From the NCBI GenBank assembly GCA_017303505.1, contig JAFLCP010000010.1:1-64000 (forward strand): 64,000 nucleotides of DNA, in the 5' to 3' direction. The notes under the pieces are model-generated. The model was given only the letters and a program-made list of their open reading frames with translations. It had not been told where the DNA came from and searched no databases. Both the position numbers and the translations under genes were made by a program. This document shows, piece after piece, positions 5,116-11,560 of the stretch (positions within the stretch are counted from its first letter, which is position 1; the number at the start of each line of letters is the position of its first letter). The DNA is from Planctomycetota bacterium. GTDB lineage: Bacteria > Planctomycetota > Planctomycetia > Pirellulales > Pirellulaceae.

Positions 5116-5190
5116 CACCGGAGGCAGGAATCGAACCTGCGAGCTTCTGGTTCAGAGCCAGACGCAACGACCAACAGTTGCTACTCCGGA
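5116..5190 (-). tRNA. tRNA-Gln(CTG)
   Basis: Acceptor TCCGGAG/CTCCGGT (1-72 unpaired, tolerated by GlnRS), D stem GCAAC/GTTGC, anticodon stem TCTGG/CCAGA with loop CTCTGAA, discriminator G. Confidence 0.88.
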
Positions 5191-5198
5191 GTATTTCA

Positions 5199-5275
5199 AC
5201 AGGCGGTAGGCTGGAGGCTGGAGACTTGAGGTTTTGATTCTTACCTAAAGCCTAACGCCTACAGCCTATAGCCTG
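5199..5275. repeat. Self-complementary spacer
   Basis: CAGGCGGTAGGCTGGAGGCT at the left and CGCCTACAGCCTATAGCCTG at the right are nearly complementary, giving a long hairpin between tRNA-Gln and tRNA-Gly. Confidence 0.65.
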
Positions 5276-5281
5276 TTTGAG

Positions 5282-5354
5282 AGTGCCATGTCGGAGTCGA
5301 ACCGACCTGACCGGATTGGAAGTCCAGTACCTTTTGCCGCTCGGCCAATGGCAC
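5282..5354 (-). tRNA. tRNA-Gly(TCC)
   Basis: Perfect acceptor GTGCCAT/ATGGCAC, anticodon stem CTGGA/TCCGG with loop CTTCCAA, discriminator U. Confidence 0.9.
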
Positions 5355-5371
5355 ATTCATCTAACACAAGG

Positions 5372-5456
5372 CGGAAGGAGCGAGAGTTGAACTCGCAAGG
5401 CATTTACGCTCGCTCCGCTTCGAACGGAGTGCCGTCGCCAATCGGCTTGCCCTTCC
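5372..5456 (-). tRNA. tRNA-Ser(CGA)
   Basis: Acceptor GGAAGGG/TCCTTCC, anticodon stem CTCCG/CGGAG with loop TTCGAAG, long variable arm, discriminator G. Position 8 is C. Close relative of tRNA-Ser(GGA) at 2850-2939. Confidence 0.87.
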
Positions 5457-5467
5457 AAATAGCAAAG

Positions 5468-5542
5468 CTCCGGCAGCAGGAATCGAACCTGCGTCTGGGC
5501 GATTAACAGTCGCCTTCCCGTACCAACACAGGACCCACCGGA
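5468..5542 (-). tRNA. tRNA-Asn(GTT)
   Basis: Acceptor TCCGGTG/TGCCGGA, anticodon stem GGCGA/TCGCC with loop CTGTTAA, T arm GCAGG/CCTGC, discriminator G. Position 8 is G. Confidence 0.87.
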
Positions 5543-5545
5543 AAA

Positions 5546-5622
5546 CAGGCTTGAGGGGTGAGGCTTGAGACTTGAGGAAATCCAGAAGACCTCTAGCCTC
5601 ATGTCTCAAGCCTCACGCCTGT
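5546..5622. repeat. Inverted-repeat spacer hairpin
   Basis: TGAGGCTTGAGA (left) and TCTCAAGCCTCA (right) are exact reverse complements, with further outer pairing (CAGGC/GCCTG). Confidence 0.8.
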
Positions 5623-5627
5623 TCGAG

Positions 5628-5698
5628 AGCGTCCAGCGAGAATCGAACTCGCAATTCCTCCTTGGCAAGGAGGCGGGTTACCACTACACCATGGACGC
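5628..5698 (-). tRNA. tRNA-Gly(GCC)
   Basis: Perfect acceptor GCGTCCA/TGGACGC, anticodon stem CCTCC/GGAGG with loop TTGCCAA, T arm GCGAG/CTCGC. Confidence 0.92.
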
Positions 5699-5733
5699 CT
5701 TTTGTTGGCTCAACCAAATTGTCAAAGATCAAG

Positions 5734-5804
5734 AGCACCGAGTGAGGATCGAACACACGCAGCCGCTTTACGAAAGCGGTGTCATTCCACTAGACCATCA
5801 GTGC
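5734..5804 (-). tRNA. tRNA-Thr(CGT)
   Basis: Acceptor GCACTGA/TCGGTGC, D stem GTC/GAC, anticodon stem CCGCT/AGCGG with loop TTCGTAA. One mismatch in the T stem. Confidence 0.86.
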
Positions 5805-5816
5805 TTATTCAATCAG

Positions 5817-5889
5817 TGGGATCGGTGGGTATCGAACCCACATTGGCCGGTTTAAGAGACCGGTGCATTACCCTGTCTGCCACAATCCC
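5817..5889 (-). tRNA. tRNA-Lys(CTT)
   Basis: Acceptor GGGATTG/CGATCCC, anticodon stem CCGGT/ACCGG with loop CTCTTAA, T arm GTGGG/CCCAC. Confidence 0.9.
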
Positions 5890-5907
5890 ATTTGTTTTGT
5901 CTTCCAG

Positions 5908-5980
5908 TCGGCGTGGAAGGAATCGAACCCTCTACTCACGTCTTATAAGGACGCCGCTCTCACCACTGAGCTACACGCCG
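5908..5980 (-). tRNA. tRNA-Ile(TAT)
   Basis: Perfect acceptor CGGCGTG/CACGCCG, D arm GCTC/GAGC, anticodon stem GCGTC/GACGT with loop CTTATAA. Most bacteria read AUA with a lysidine-modified CAT tRNA, so a TAT tRNA-Ile is notable. Confidence 0.9.
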
Positions 5981-5987
5981 TGATGAG

Positions 5988-6059
5988 TGAGGCCGGTGGG
6001 ATTCGAACCCACGCTTTGCGGATTAAAAGTCCGCTGTGCTGCCGCTACACCACAACCTC
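5988..6059 (-). tRNA. tRNA-Lys(TTT)
   Basis: Acceptor GAGGTTG/CGGCCTC, anticodon stem GCGGA/TCCGC with loop CTTTTAA, T arm GTGGG/CCCAC. Confidence 0.91.
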
Positions 6060-6062
6060 AGA

Positions 6063-6153
6063 ACAGGCTATAGGCTGTAGGCGTTTAGACTGTAGGTTGG
6101 TGAGATGACGCATTGCTTTGATTCCTTGTTCTGTTTCTTCTTCCTACAGCCTG
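6063..6153. repeat. Inverted-repeat spacer hairpin
   Basis: CAGGCTATAGGCTGTAGG on the left, CCTACAGCCTG on the right; same AGGCTGTAGG family as other spacers. Confidence 0.65.
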
Positions 6154-6160
6154 TTACCAG

Positions 6161-6231
6161 TGGTAGCCCTGAGAATTGAACTCAGCGCGATCCGCTTATC
6201 AGACGGATATGGGCTCCAGCCCTCGACTACC
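6161..6231 (-). tRNA. tRNA-Ile(GAT)
   Basis: Acceptor GGTAGTC/GGCTACC, anticodon stem TCCGT/GCGGA with loop CTGATAA, T arm CTGAG/CTCAG. Position 8 is G; the D loop is short. Confidence 0.84.
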
Positions 6232-6242
6232 ATCTCATCAAG

Positions 6243-6315
6243 TCGGGCACCTCGGGGTCGAACCGAGATCCTCCTGCTCCCAAAGCAGGCGTGCTCCCAT
6301 CTGCACCTCTGCCCG
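6243..6315 (-). tRNA. tRNA-Pro(TGG)
   Basis: Anticodon stem CCTGC/GCAGG with loop TTTGGGA; T arm CTCGG/CCGAG; acceptor CGGGCAG/GTGCCCG with one mismatch at 7-66. Position 8 is A. Confidence 0.86.
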
Positions 6316-6319
6316 AATC

Positions 6320-6398
6320 GTGAGAGAGTAGTGAGTAGAAAGTAGACAGCAGTAGACGCATCGTATGCTCTACTCTCTACTTCCTTCTCTCTACTGCT
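6320..6398. repeat. Inverted-repeat spacer hairpin (GTGAGTAGAAAGTAG type)
   Basis: GAGAGAGTAGTGAGTAGAAA on the left pairs with CTACTCTCTACTTCC-like sequence on the right. Different sequence from other spacers but the same self-complementary design. TGCGGCTTCGCCGCA (6399-6413) follows directly. Confidence 0.65.
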
Positions 6399-6414
6399 CT
6401 GCGGCTTCGCCGCA

Positions 6415-6482
6415 TGGACCTGCAGGGAGTTGAACCCTGAAGCCTTGAGTGCAAGTCAAAGCGCCGACCCGTCGGCAAGCCC
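6415..6482 (-). tRNA. tRNA-Ala(TGC)
   Basis: Acceptor GGGCTTG/CAGGTCC with the G3-U70 Ala identity pair; anticodon stem TTTGA/TCAAG with loop CTTGCAC. Confidence 0.87.
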
Positions 6483-6483
6483 A

Positions 6484-6597
6484 AGTTAGGTGTTTAGCCG
6501 GTAGGGGTTTAGGCTGTAGGGAATTCAATTACCACCATTCGAGTTGACTGATGAGTTCTTCCTACAGCCTACGGCCTAAACCGCTACAGCCTGTTAA
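6484..6597. repeat. Inverted-repeat spacer hairpin
   Basis: AGGTGTTTAGCCGGTAGGGG and TTTAGGCTGTAGGG on the left; CCTACAGCCTACGGCCTAAA and CCGCTACAGCCT on the right. Confidence 0.65.
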
Positions 6598-6598
6598 G

Positions 6599-6671
6599 TA
6601 GCTCGTGTGGGATTTGAACCCGACCTAGCTGGCTTGAAAGACCAGCGACCTCACCAGAAGTCGAACGAGCC
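6599..6671 (-). tRNA. tRNA-Glu(TTC)
   Basis: Acceptor GGCTCGT/ACGAGCT, D stem GAC/GTC, anticodon stem CTGGT/GCCAG with loop CTTTCAA. The T stem has only three good pairs. Confidence 0.84.
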
Positions 6672-6743
6672 GTTGTTGGTTATGTAGGTGCGCACCTCTA
6701 GCGCAGTTGTTCTCATGTGAGTTTTTGCCAGGTGCGCATCCAG

Positions 6744-6815
6744 TGGACTGGGAGGTGCTCGAACCCTCCTCTACGGTTCTTCAGACCGTCGCTATACCGT
6801 CTCAGCTACCAGTCC
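6744..6815 (-). tRNA. tRNA-Phe(GAA)
   Basis: Acceptor GGACTGG/CCAGTCC, D stem GCT/AGC, anticodon stem ACGGT/ACCGT with loop CTGAAGA, discriminator A. First tRNA of the array in transcription order. Confidence 0.9.
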
Positions 6816-6846
6816 ATCTGTATGAAAAACGTTGGAAATAGGCACG

Positions 6847-6882
6847 AAAAAACCCGGTGTCACTTTGGGGTAACACCGGGTT
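6847..6882 (-). terminator. Rho-independent terminator or attenuator upstream of the tRNA array
   Basis: Minus strand: AACCCGGTGT (6873-6882) pairs with ACACCGGGTT (6851-6860) around a 12-base loop and is followed by a T run. It closes the structured RNA at 6903-7006 and lies about 30 bases before tRNA-Phe. Confidence 0.9.
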
Positions 6883-6902
6883 CGCCAACGTTGCTTCGTT
6901 AG

Positions 6903-7006
6903 TACGGCCGAGTGTTACCTCCGATGTGGATGTAAGGGGAGCGTATTCGCATCTTGCGACATGATACAACCCTCATATCCATTAAATCGTTCGGTACTCA
7001 GCCGTA
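6903..7006 (-). ncRNA. Rod-like structured RNA of unknown class, upstream of tRNA array
   Basis: Minus strand: TACGGCTGAGT (6996-7006) pairs with ACTCGGCCGTA (6903-6913) over 11 bp (one G-U). Inward there follow CCGA/TCGG, TGGAT/ATCCA, GGG/CCC, GTAT/ATAC and CAT/ATG, giving a bubble-rich rod of 104 bases. A strong terminator lies 20 bases downstream. I compared it with 5S, tRNA, Y RNA and the small SRP RNA and saw none of their conserved cores; a short 6S-like RNA is possible. No promoter is clear to me. Confidence 0.5.
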
Positions 7007-7343
7007 TGGAAGACATGATCTCGTATCCGGTGATTGATTGCGTTTCAGATTCCTTGTTCCGCGACCACATTCGTCGCGTTCTGCAGATATAGACGCTCAT
7101 CCCTTGCATTGGTTCGCGAAAATTTCTAGTTCACGAAAAGTTTCACAGGTGCATGTCGTCAGTAGATTAAACGCTTGGCAGCAATATCTTGAAGTATTGA
7201 AGTCCGTACAGCGATGCAGATTTCTCTCAACAACCACGTACAACCCATTAGACTGTGTTAAGATGACTTTGATCTTGAACCAATGTCATTCAGTGCATAC
7301 CGCAAGTTTGCCACTGAACCTGGATAATCGATGGGAGATGTTA
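7007..7343. other. Gene-free stretch before the serine hydrolase
   Basis: An open frame extends upstream of the hydrolase here, but its translation is not protein-like, lacks the family's signal peptide at its start and overlaps the structured RNA on the other strand. Probably the divergent promoter region; I see no convincing sites. Confidence 0.5.
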
Positions 7344-8528
7344 ATGATCGCGCGTTGTTTCGCTGTCTGTATGATAACCCTGTCATTAAGCGTTGTTGGG
7401 CGAGCGATTTATGCCGAAGAGCCGCAAGTCGATTCTGAAATCCTATCAATTCAAGCCAAGATTGAGAAAGTATTCAGTGAACTTCGTGCGGAAACTGATT
7501 TCCCCGGTGTTGGTGTTAGCTTCGTTCTGGCCGACGGTCGTACGGGTGTAGTGACATGTGGCATGGCAAATGTGGAAGAGAATATTCCAGTCACCTCCGC
7601 CGATCGCTTTCTGGCTGGTAGCGTTGGCAAGATGTTCGTTGCTGCAGTTACCTCTCAGCTTGCAGAGGAGGGGAAACTATCTTTAGATGACCGTGTCGAA
7701 AAATGGATTGGCGATGAGCCCTGGTTCCAACGCTTGCCCAACGCCCCTGAGTTGACAGTGCGCTCATTGCTCAACCATACAGCTGGGCTACCTGAATACT
7801 ACGATCAAGCAGGTATTGCCGATGAGATCAAGGGAAATTCAAATCGGGAATGGACGCCGTATGACAGGCTAAAATATGTACTTGACCAAAAACCGCTATT
7901 CGCGGTTGGCGAAGGCTGGTCATACGCTGATACCAATTACATCCTCATCGGACTAATCGCAGAACGAGCCAGCGGAAAACCGTTGTTCGAGCTAATCGAT
8001 GCGCAACTGCTTAAACCGCTCAACCTAAATGGAATTGTTCCGTCAAGCACGCACGAGATTGACCGACTTATTCCTGGATATGCGAGCCCGACGAATCCGC
8101 TTGGGCTTAGCGGACGCATGGTGATAGATGGCAAACTCATCATCAATCCACAAATTGAATGGGCAGGGGGCGGTCTTGCCACAACCCCTTCTGATTTGGC
8201 TCGATGGGCGAAGTTTCTGTTTGAAGGGAAAGCTTTTCGCAGAGCTGAGACGCTAGAGACTATGCTCAGCGGCGTGGAAATGGCTAAGGGGCGTGGCACC
8301 AAGATTCCTAAATACGGCATCGGCGTCATGATCAGAGATTCAAAATGGGGCCCTGTTTATGGACATGGCGGCTGGTTTCCCGGCTACCGCACGGAGTTGG
8401 CATATTTCCCCGAGCGAAAAACGGCAATCGCTGTCCAGTTTAATACTGACGCGAACACAACCTTGAAAAAGAGCGTGTCGGCGTACCTCATGGACGTCGC
8501 TCAAATCCTATTCGAACCCGCAGAGTAA
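7344..8528 (+). CDS. Exported beta-lactamase-family serine hydrolase
   Basis: 394 residues from ATG 7344, chosen because GGGAG lies 6 bases upstream and a signal peptide (MIARCFAVCMITLSLSVVG, cut near AIYAEE) starts there. Family motifs: SVGK (SxxK catalytic Ser/Lys), SLLNHTAGLPEYYD, SYADTNYILIG (the YxN-position tyrosine, with D where N is usual) and HGGWFPGY (the KTG-equivalent HGG). This is the class C beta-lactamase/PBP-like esterase fold (Pfam Beta-lactamase). The true substrate cannot be told from sequence; most planctomycete members are esterases or D-aminopeptidase-like enzymes, not antibiotic resistance genes. It stands alone between the tRNA array and a gene-free stretch. Confidence 0.88.
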   Translation: MIARCFAVCMITLSLSVVGRAIYAEEPQVDSEILSIQAKIEKVFSELRAETDFPGVGVSFVLADGRTGVVTCGMANVEENIPVTSADRFLAGSVGKMFVAAVTSQLAEEGKLSLDDRVEKWIGDEPWFQRLPNAPELTVRSLLNHTAGLPEYYDQAGIADEIKGNSNREWTPYDRLKYVLDQKPLFAVGEGWSYADTNYILIGLIAERASGKPLFELIDAQLLKPLNLNGIVPSSTHEIDRLIPGYASPTNPLGLSGRMVIDGKLIINPQIEWAGGGLATTPSDLARWAKFLFEGKAFRRAETLETMLSGVEMAKGRGTKIPKYGIGVMIRDSKWGPVYGHGGWFPGYRTELAYFPERKTAIAVQFNTDANTTLKKSVSAYLMDVAQILFEPAE

Positions 8529-9103
8529 CTGGTTCAGCGTGTTAGTAAGAAACAAAGTGTAAGTCTGTAGTGAATGATTTACTTATGCCTTGTTGCCTTT
8601 AGCTCAAAGACCTGCATGGCTTATTGATGATGCGGATATCACCTCTCGCTTCTAACACAAGGCTTCAGACTTCAGGTTTCAGGTTTCAGGTTTGGAATTC
8701 CTGAAGCCTGAAGCCTGGTATTTGATCACGTGATCGATAACGGTCGTGCTCTACGTACTGTGATCCAGTTGAATCGCTCGAGGCCACTTTCTAGTAACAC
8801 TGCAACGCTACCCATAGTCGCTCCGATCTCCGAGAATGGGCGTTTGTCTAGTGGTTCCTTTTCGGTGAGAGGGACGACATGTTTTCAACTGCCCAAACCG
8901 AATCCGTATCACGAACCGAAAACGCGACCAGCCATACAACTGGTTGCCAATTGGGGCGCCGGGCTATTGGCGATTAGCAAGAAGTGCGAAAATCTTCTGT
9001 TCTGTGTGTAACCAAACCACTGTTGGCCGCCACTTTTCTAATGGATAGCTGACATGCGATGTCGGACAGTTTGGTAGCAGTTGCTCACAGGGAGTAGAAG
9101 GAA
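8529..9103. other. Gene-free stretch with one hairpin repeat
   Basis: 8662-8718 holds CAGACTTCAGGTTTCAGG then CCTGAAGCCTGAAGCCTG, a hairpin of the same type as the spacers of the tRNA array. A 93-codon open frame at 8730-9011 has no recognisable protein character. Confidence 0.5.
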
Positions 9104-9586
9104 ATGACAGCAAAAATGACGATGTGGACAGGATTGTGCCTTGTAATGGTCACGGCAGGTAGCGCAATGGCCCAAGGGCCATCAGGTGGGGGCGACCAGG
9201 GGAGTCAAGGGGGACCGCCGTGGATGAAAGCACGGATCATGTTTCAACTGTTTGATACGAATCGTGACGGGGCTTTGGTTCAGGATGAAGTGCCGGGAAT
9301 GCCGTGGGAGTACATCTCAGCAGCCGACGCGGATCAAGATGGGAAGGTGACTCAAGGAGAGGTCGCTTGGCTGGCTGCCACTCGCGTTATCTCGAATTTC
9401 GACGAGAATGAAAATAGCGAGTTGACCGCCGACGAGACTCCTGTCCAATTGTGGGATCGCTTAGAGAGTGCCGACGCGGACGGTAACGGAAGTGTATCTG
9501 CGGAAGAAATTGTTGCGACTATTCTCGCCGCACCGCGACGAGGTGGCCCACCGAGTGGTGGTGACCGCGGCAGTCGCTCCTGGTAA
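9104..9586 (+). CDS. Exported EF-hand protein
   Basis: 160 residues with a signal peptide (cut after AMAQ). Four EF-hand-like calcium loops: DTNRDGALVQDE, DADQDGKVTQGE, DENENSELTADE and DADGNGSVSAEE, arranged as two pairs. The third is degenerate (S at the usual Gly position). Gly/Pro-rich tails border the domain (PSGGGDQGSQGG and GGPPSGGDRG). Such small exported calcium-binding proteins are abundant in planctomycetes; partner unknown. Start ATG 9104, with GGGAG 9 bases upstream. It precedes the ECF operon but is 102 bases away. Confidence 0.9.
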   Translation: MTAKMTMWTGLCLVMVTAGSAMAQGPSGGGDQGSQGGPPWMKARIMFQLFDTNRDGALVQDEVPGMPWEYISAADADQDGKVTQGEVAWLAATRVISNFDENENSELTADETPVQLWDRLESADADGNGSVSAEEIVATILAAPRRGGPPSGGDRGSRSW

Positions 9587-9688
9587 TAGATGTAAATCAC
9601 GGTGATAGGTCAGCCAACGCTTGCTCGAATTCTCAGCCATTGTGGCGGAGAGTTCGGGCTGCTTGGTTTTGATGGAGTTTAATACTAC

Positions 9689-10345
9689 ATGCAAGTTTCT
9701 TTCGCATTAGATTGGAGAGACTCGTGGTGGCGTTTGGACGGCTTTCGATCGCTCTGCGCCGTCTTCGCCATGTCGTCCGACGACTCGCGAGAGAAAGCAG
9801 AGGCGGCAGCCGACTCACAGGATGTTTTGCTTGCAGTGAACGGCGATCATGATGCTTTCGGGCGAATCATTGATAAATATCAGCGGACCATCACCGACCA
9901 GATGAGGAGATTTTCACGTCAACCAGCCGTACTCGAAGAACTCGTACATGACGTCTTCGTTGAAGCTTTTACAAGTTTGCCTTCGTATCGGTCTCACGCC
10001 CCGTTTTTGCACTGGCTTAGGAAGATTGCAGTGCGCCGCGGGTACCGCTATTGGAAGTGCAAAGCTCGTGAAAACTCAACGGTGTCGCTGATGGAAATTC
10101 GAGATCGACTTGGTAGTTTGGAACTTGGCGATATGTCGTGCGAGACTGGGGCCGCAGACGTACTTGGCGATTTGCTCGACAGACTTTCGCCCCGCGACCG
10201 TCTAGTGCTCACGCTGCTATACTGGGATGGCTGCAGTGTCGCCGAAGCGGCGAATCTAGCCGGATGGACGCAAGTGATGGTCAAAGTGCAGGCACATCGA
10301 GCACGAAATCGACTAAAACAACTTATCGAGAAAGAACAAAAATGA
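9689..10345 (+). CDS. ECF sigma factor (heavy-metal/CnrH-like operon)
   Basis: 218 residues. Region 2: AFGRIIDKYQRTITDQMRRF and ELVHDVFVEAFTSLPSYRS, then HWLRKIAVRRGYRYW. Region 4: LSPRDRLVLTLLYWDGCSVA with helix-turn-helix EAANLAGWTQVMVKVQAHRA. It directs RNA polymerase to stress promoters when released from an anti-sigma factor. ATG 9689 has GGAG 11 bases upstream; an internal ATG at 9770 would give a more usual 191-residue protein and is a serious alternative. The stop overlaps the next gene (ATGA). The set sigma / small membrane protein / CpxP-like sensor resembles cnrH-cnrY-cnrX. Confidence 0.88.
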   Translation: MQVSFALDWRDSWWRLDGFRSLCAVFAMSSDDSREKAEAAADSQDVLLAVNGDHDAFGRIIDKYQRTITDQMRRFSRQPAVLEELVHDVFVEAFTSLPSYRSHAPFLHWLRKIAVRRGYRYWKCKARENSTVSLMEIRDRLGSLELGDMSCETGAADVLGDLLDRLSPRDRLVLTLLYWDGCSVAEAANLAGWTQVMVKVQAHRARNRLKQLIEKEQK

Positions 10346-10584
10346 CAGATATCGACAAACTTTTGAAAGACCTCACTAAGTCCGCTCGCTCCGAGCCAAT
10401 CCCGCAGGTGGATGTTCGTGCAAGAGTGATCGCCACTCTTGCCGATCGTCCCCGTCCAGCGTCACTTGATCCCGTTCCAATCGCCTGCGTTGGATTGGCA
10501 TTGACGACTGCCGTCGCAGTTCTGATTGCGTTCTGGCCAGCATGGCAAGACTTGTCGGAACCATGGATCGCCTACTTAATCTGA
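10342..10584 (+). CDS. Small membrane protein, probable anti-sigma factor (CnrY-like)
   Basis: 80 residues: a charged cytosolic N-terminus (MTDIDKLLKDLTKSARSEPI) and one membrane span at about 48-66. Its ATG overlaps the sigma factor's stop. Short bitopic proteins in this position sequester the sigma factor through the N-terminal helix. No zinc-binding HxxxCxxC is present. The assignment rests on position and topology, not recognisable homology. Confidence 0.7.
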   Translation: MTDIDKLLKDLTKSARSEPIPQVDVRARVIATLADRPRPASLDPVPIACVGLALTTAVAVLIAFWPAWQDLSEPWIAYLI

Positions 10585-10640
10585 CTTCATAAGCCCCTGC
10601 ATATAACAAATGAATTGATGCATTCGTTCGGAAAGCTACC

Positions 10641-11093
10641 ATGAACACTCTTACTCCATACCGAACAAACATGTCCCGATGGGTTCAATGCGGCGTCTTG
10701 CTCTTGGTATTCACGGCGGGTGGTATTGTCGGCGCGATGGTGGCAGCGAAAACGATTCATTCTCGAATGAACTATTACCGAGAGCACCCTGAAGCATTGC
10801 CCGCTGCTATGGTTCCCAGGCTCAAATATGAACTGGGCCTGAACGAGGGACAAGTCGAGAGGGTCAGAGATATCATCACTCCGCGACATGCCAGAATCGC
10901 CGAATATCAACAACAAAATGCACGAGCAATGCACAACGAATTTAAGCTGATGGAGGAAGAGGTTGCCCAGGTGCTAGACGAAAAACAGAATGCAATGTGG
11001 CGCGAAGTAACAAACTCAGTCCGTGAACGCTACTTACCTAAAACTCAAACTGTAGATGTCCCTGACGATTCCTCAGAAGTACCGAAATCATAA
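10641..11093 (+). CDS. CnrX/CpxP-like envelope sensor protein
   Basis: 150 residues: a membrane anchor at about 14-36 (CGVLLLVFTAGGIVGAMVAA), then an all-helical outside domain with YELGLNEGQVERVRDIITPR and VAQVLDEKQNAMWREVT. This is the helical-hairpin pattern of the heavy-metal sensor/LTxxQ group (CnrX, CpxP, Spy). In the Cnr system CnrX senses metal outside and relays it through CnrY to CnrH. It follows the anti-sigma candidate by 56 bases, in the same operon order. Confidence 0.75.
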   Translation: MNTLTPYRTNMSRWVQCGVLLLVFTAGGIVGAMVAAKTIHSRMNYYREHPEALPAAMVPRLKYELGLNEGQVERVRDIITPRHARIAEYQQQNARAMHNEFKLMEEEVAQVLDEKQNAMWREVTNSVRERYLPKTQTVDVPDDSSEVPKS

Positions 11094-11340
11094 AGACTGT
11101 GTGTCTTACGAAGGCTTACGGCGGTACTGTAGCTCTTCGAGATCTCGAATTGGAGATCTGCCAGCGAGAAGTATTCGGGCTGCTTGGCCCCAATGGTTCG
11201 GGCAAGACGATAATGATACGTCTTATTCTGGGGCTGCTCCGCGCTACATCCGGTCAAGTCTCAATTGCTGGGCATGATTCGTGGCGTGATTGGCTCAATC
11301 GTTACGATGGTAAGCTACGATCTAACTGTGATCACTAACC
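11090..11340 (+). pseudogene. Truncated ABC transporter ATPase
   Basis: The frame reads IKTVCLTKAYGGTVALRDLE, then Walker A GPNGSGKT (SGKT followed by IMIRLILGLLRATSGQ), the start of an ABC-2 type ATPase. It breaks off after about 75 residues (GHDSWRD, then unrelated sequence and a stop); signature and Walker B are missing. The start codon appears lost (ATA at the expected position; GTG 11099 is only an internal substitute). It sits directly after the CnrX-like gene, so the original operon may have been sigma/anti-sigma/sensor/ABC transporter. Confidence 0.8.
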
Positions 11341-11560
11341 TTCCCGGTATGTTCCCGGTATGGACGAATGGAAGTTTCTCGAGACAGCCTCAATCTTCCA
11401 GATGTTCAATCCGGTCGAAATCGTCACAAGAGGGCGCGCCTTCGCCTTTAGCACGTCGCTGGTTTTTAATCTGGCCGCGACGAGCATCCTATTAGCATGG
11501 GTCGCTTTCACACGGCGCGAAGTGCAAGAGGGAGCCGACCGCAGTTGGATAAATGAAAAA
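11341..11560 (+). pseudogene. C-terminal remnant of an ABC-2 permease
   Basis: The frame MFNPVEIVTRGRAFAFS followed by TSLVFNLAATSILLAWVAFT and RRE looks like the last transmembrane segment and tail of an ABC-2 permease. With the ATPase stub just upstream, this suggests a single internal deletion that fused the front of the ATPase gene to the end of the permease gene. Confidence 0.6.

Noticed and set aside
3061..5300. Coding frames across the tRNA array on either strand
   Set aside because: All are shadows running through tRNA genes; none has family character.
6320..6413. CRISPR array
   Set aside because: Repeated short motifs are self-complementary spacers of a hairpin, not regularly spaced identical repeats with unique spacers.
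6903..7006. 5S rRNA
   Set aside because: Length is similar, but the conserved CCGAAC-CGG loop B/C and GGTAGT-like loop E are absent.
8730..9011. 93-codon open frame
   Set aside because: No recognisable domain, no ribosome-binding site; composition not protein-like.
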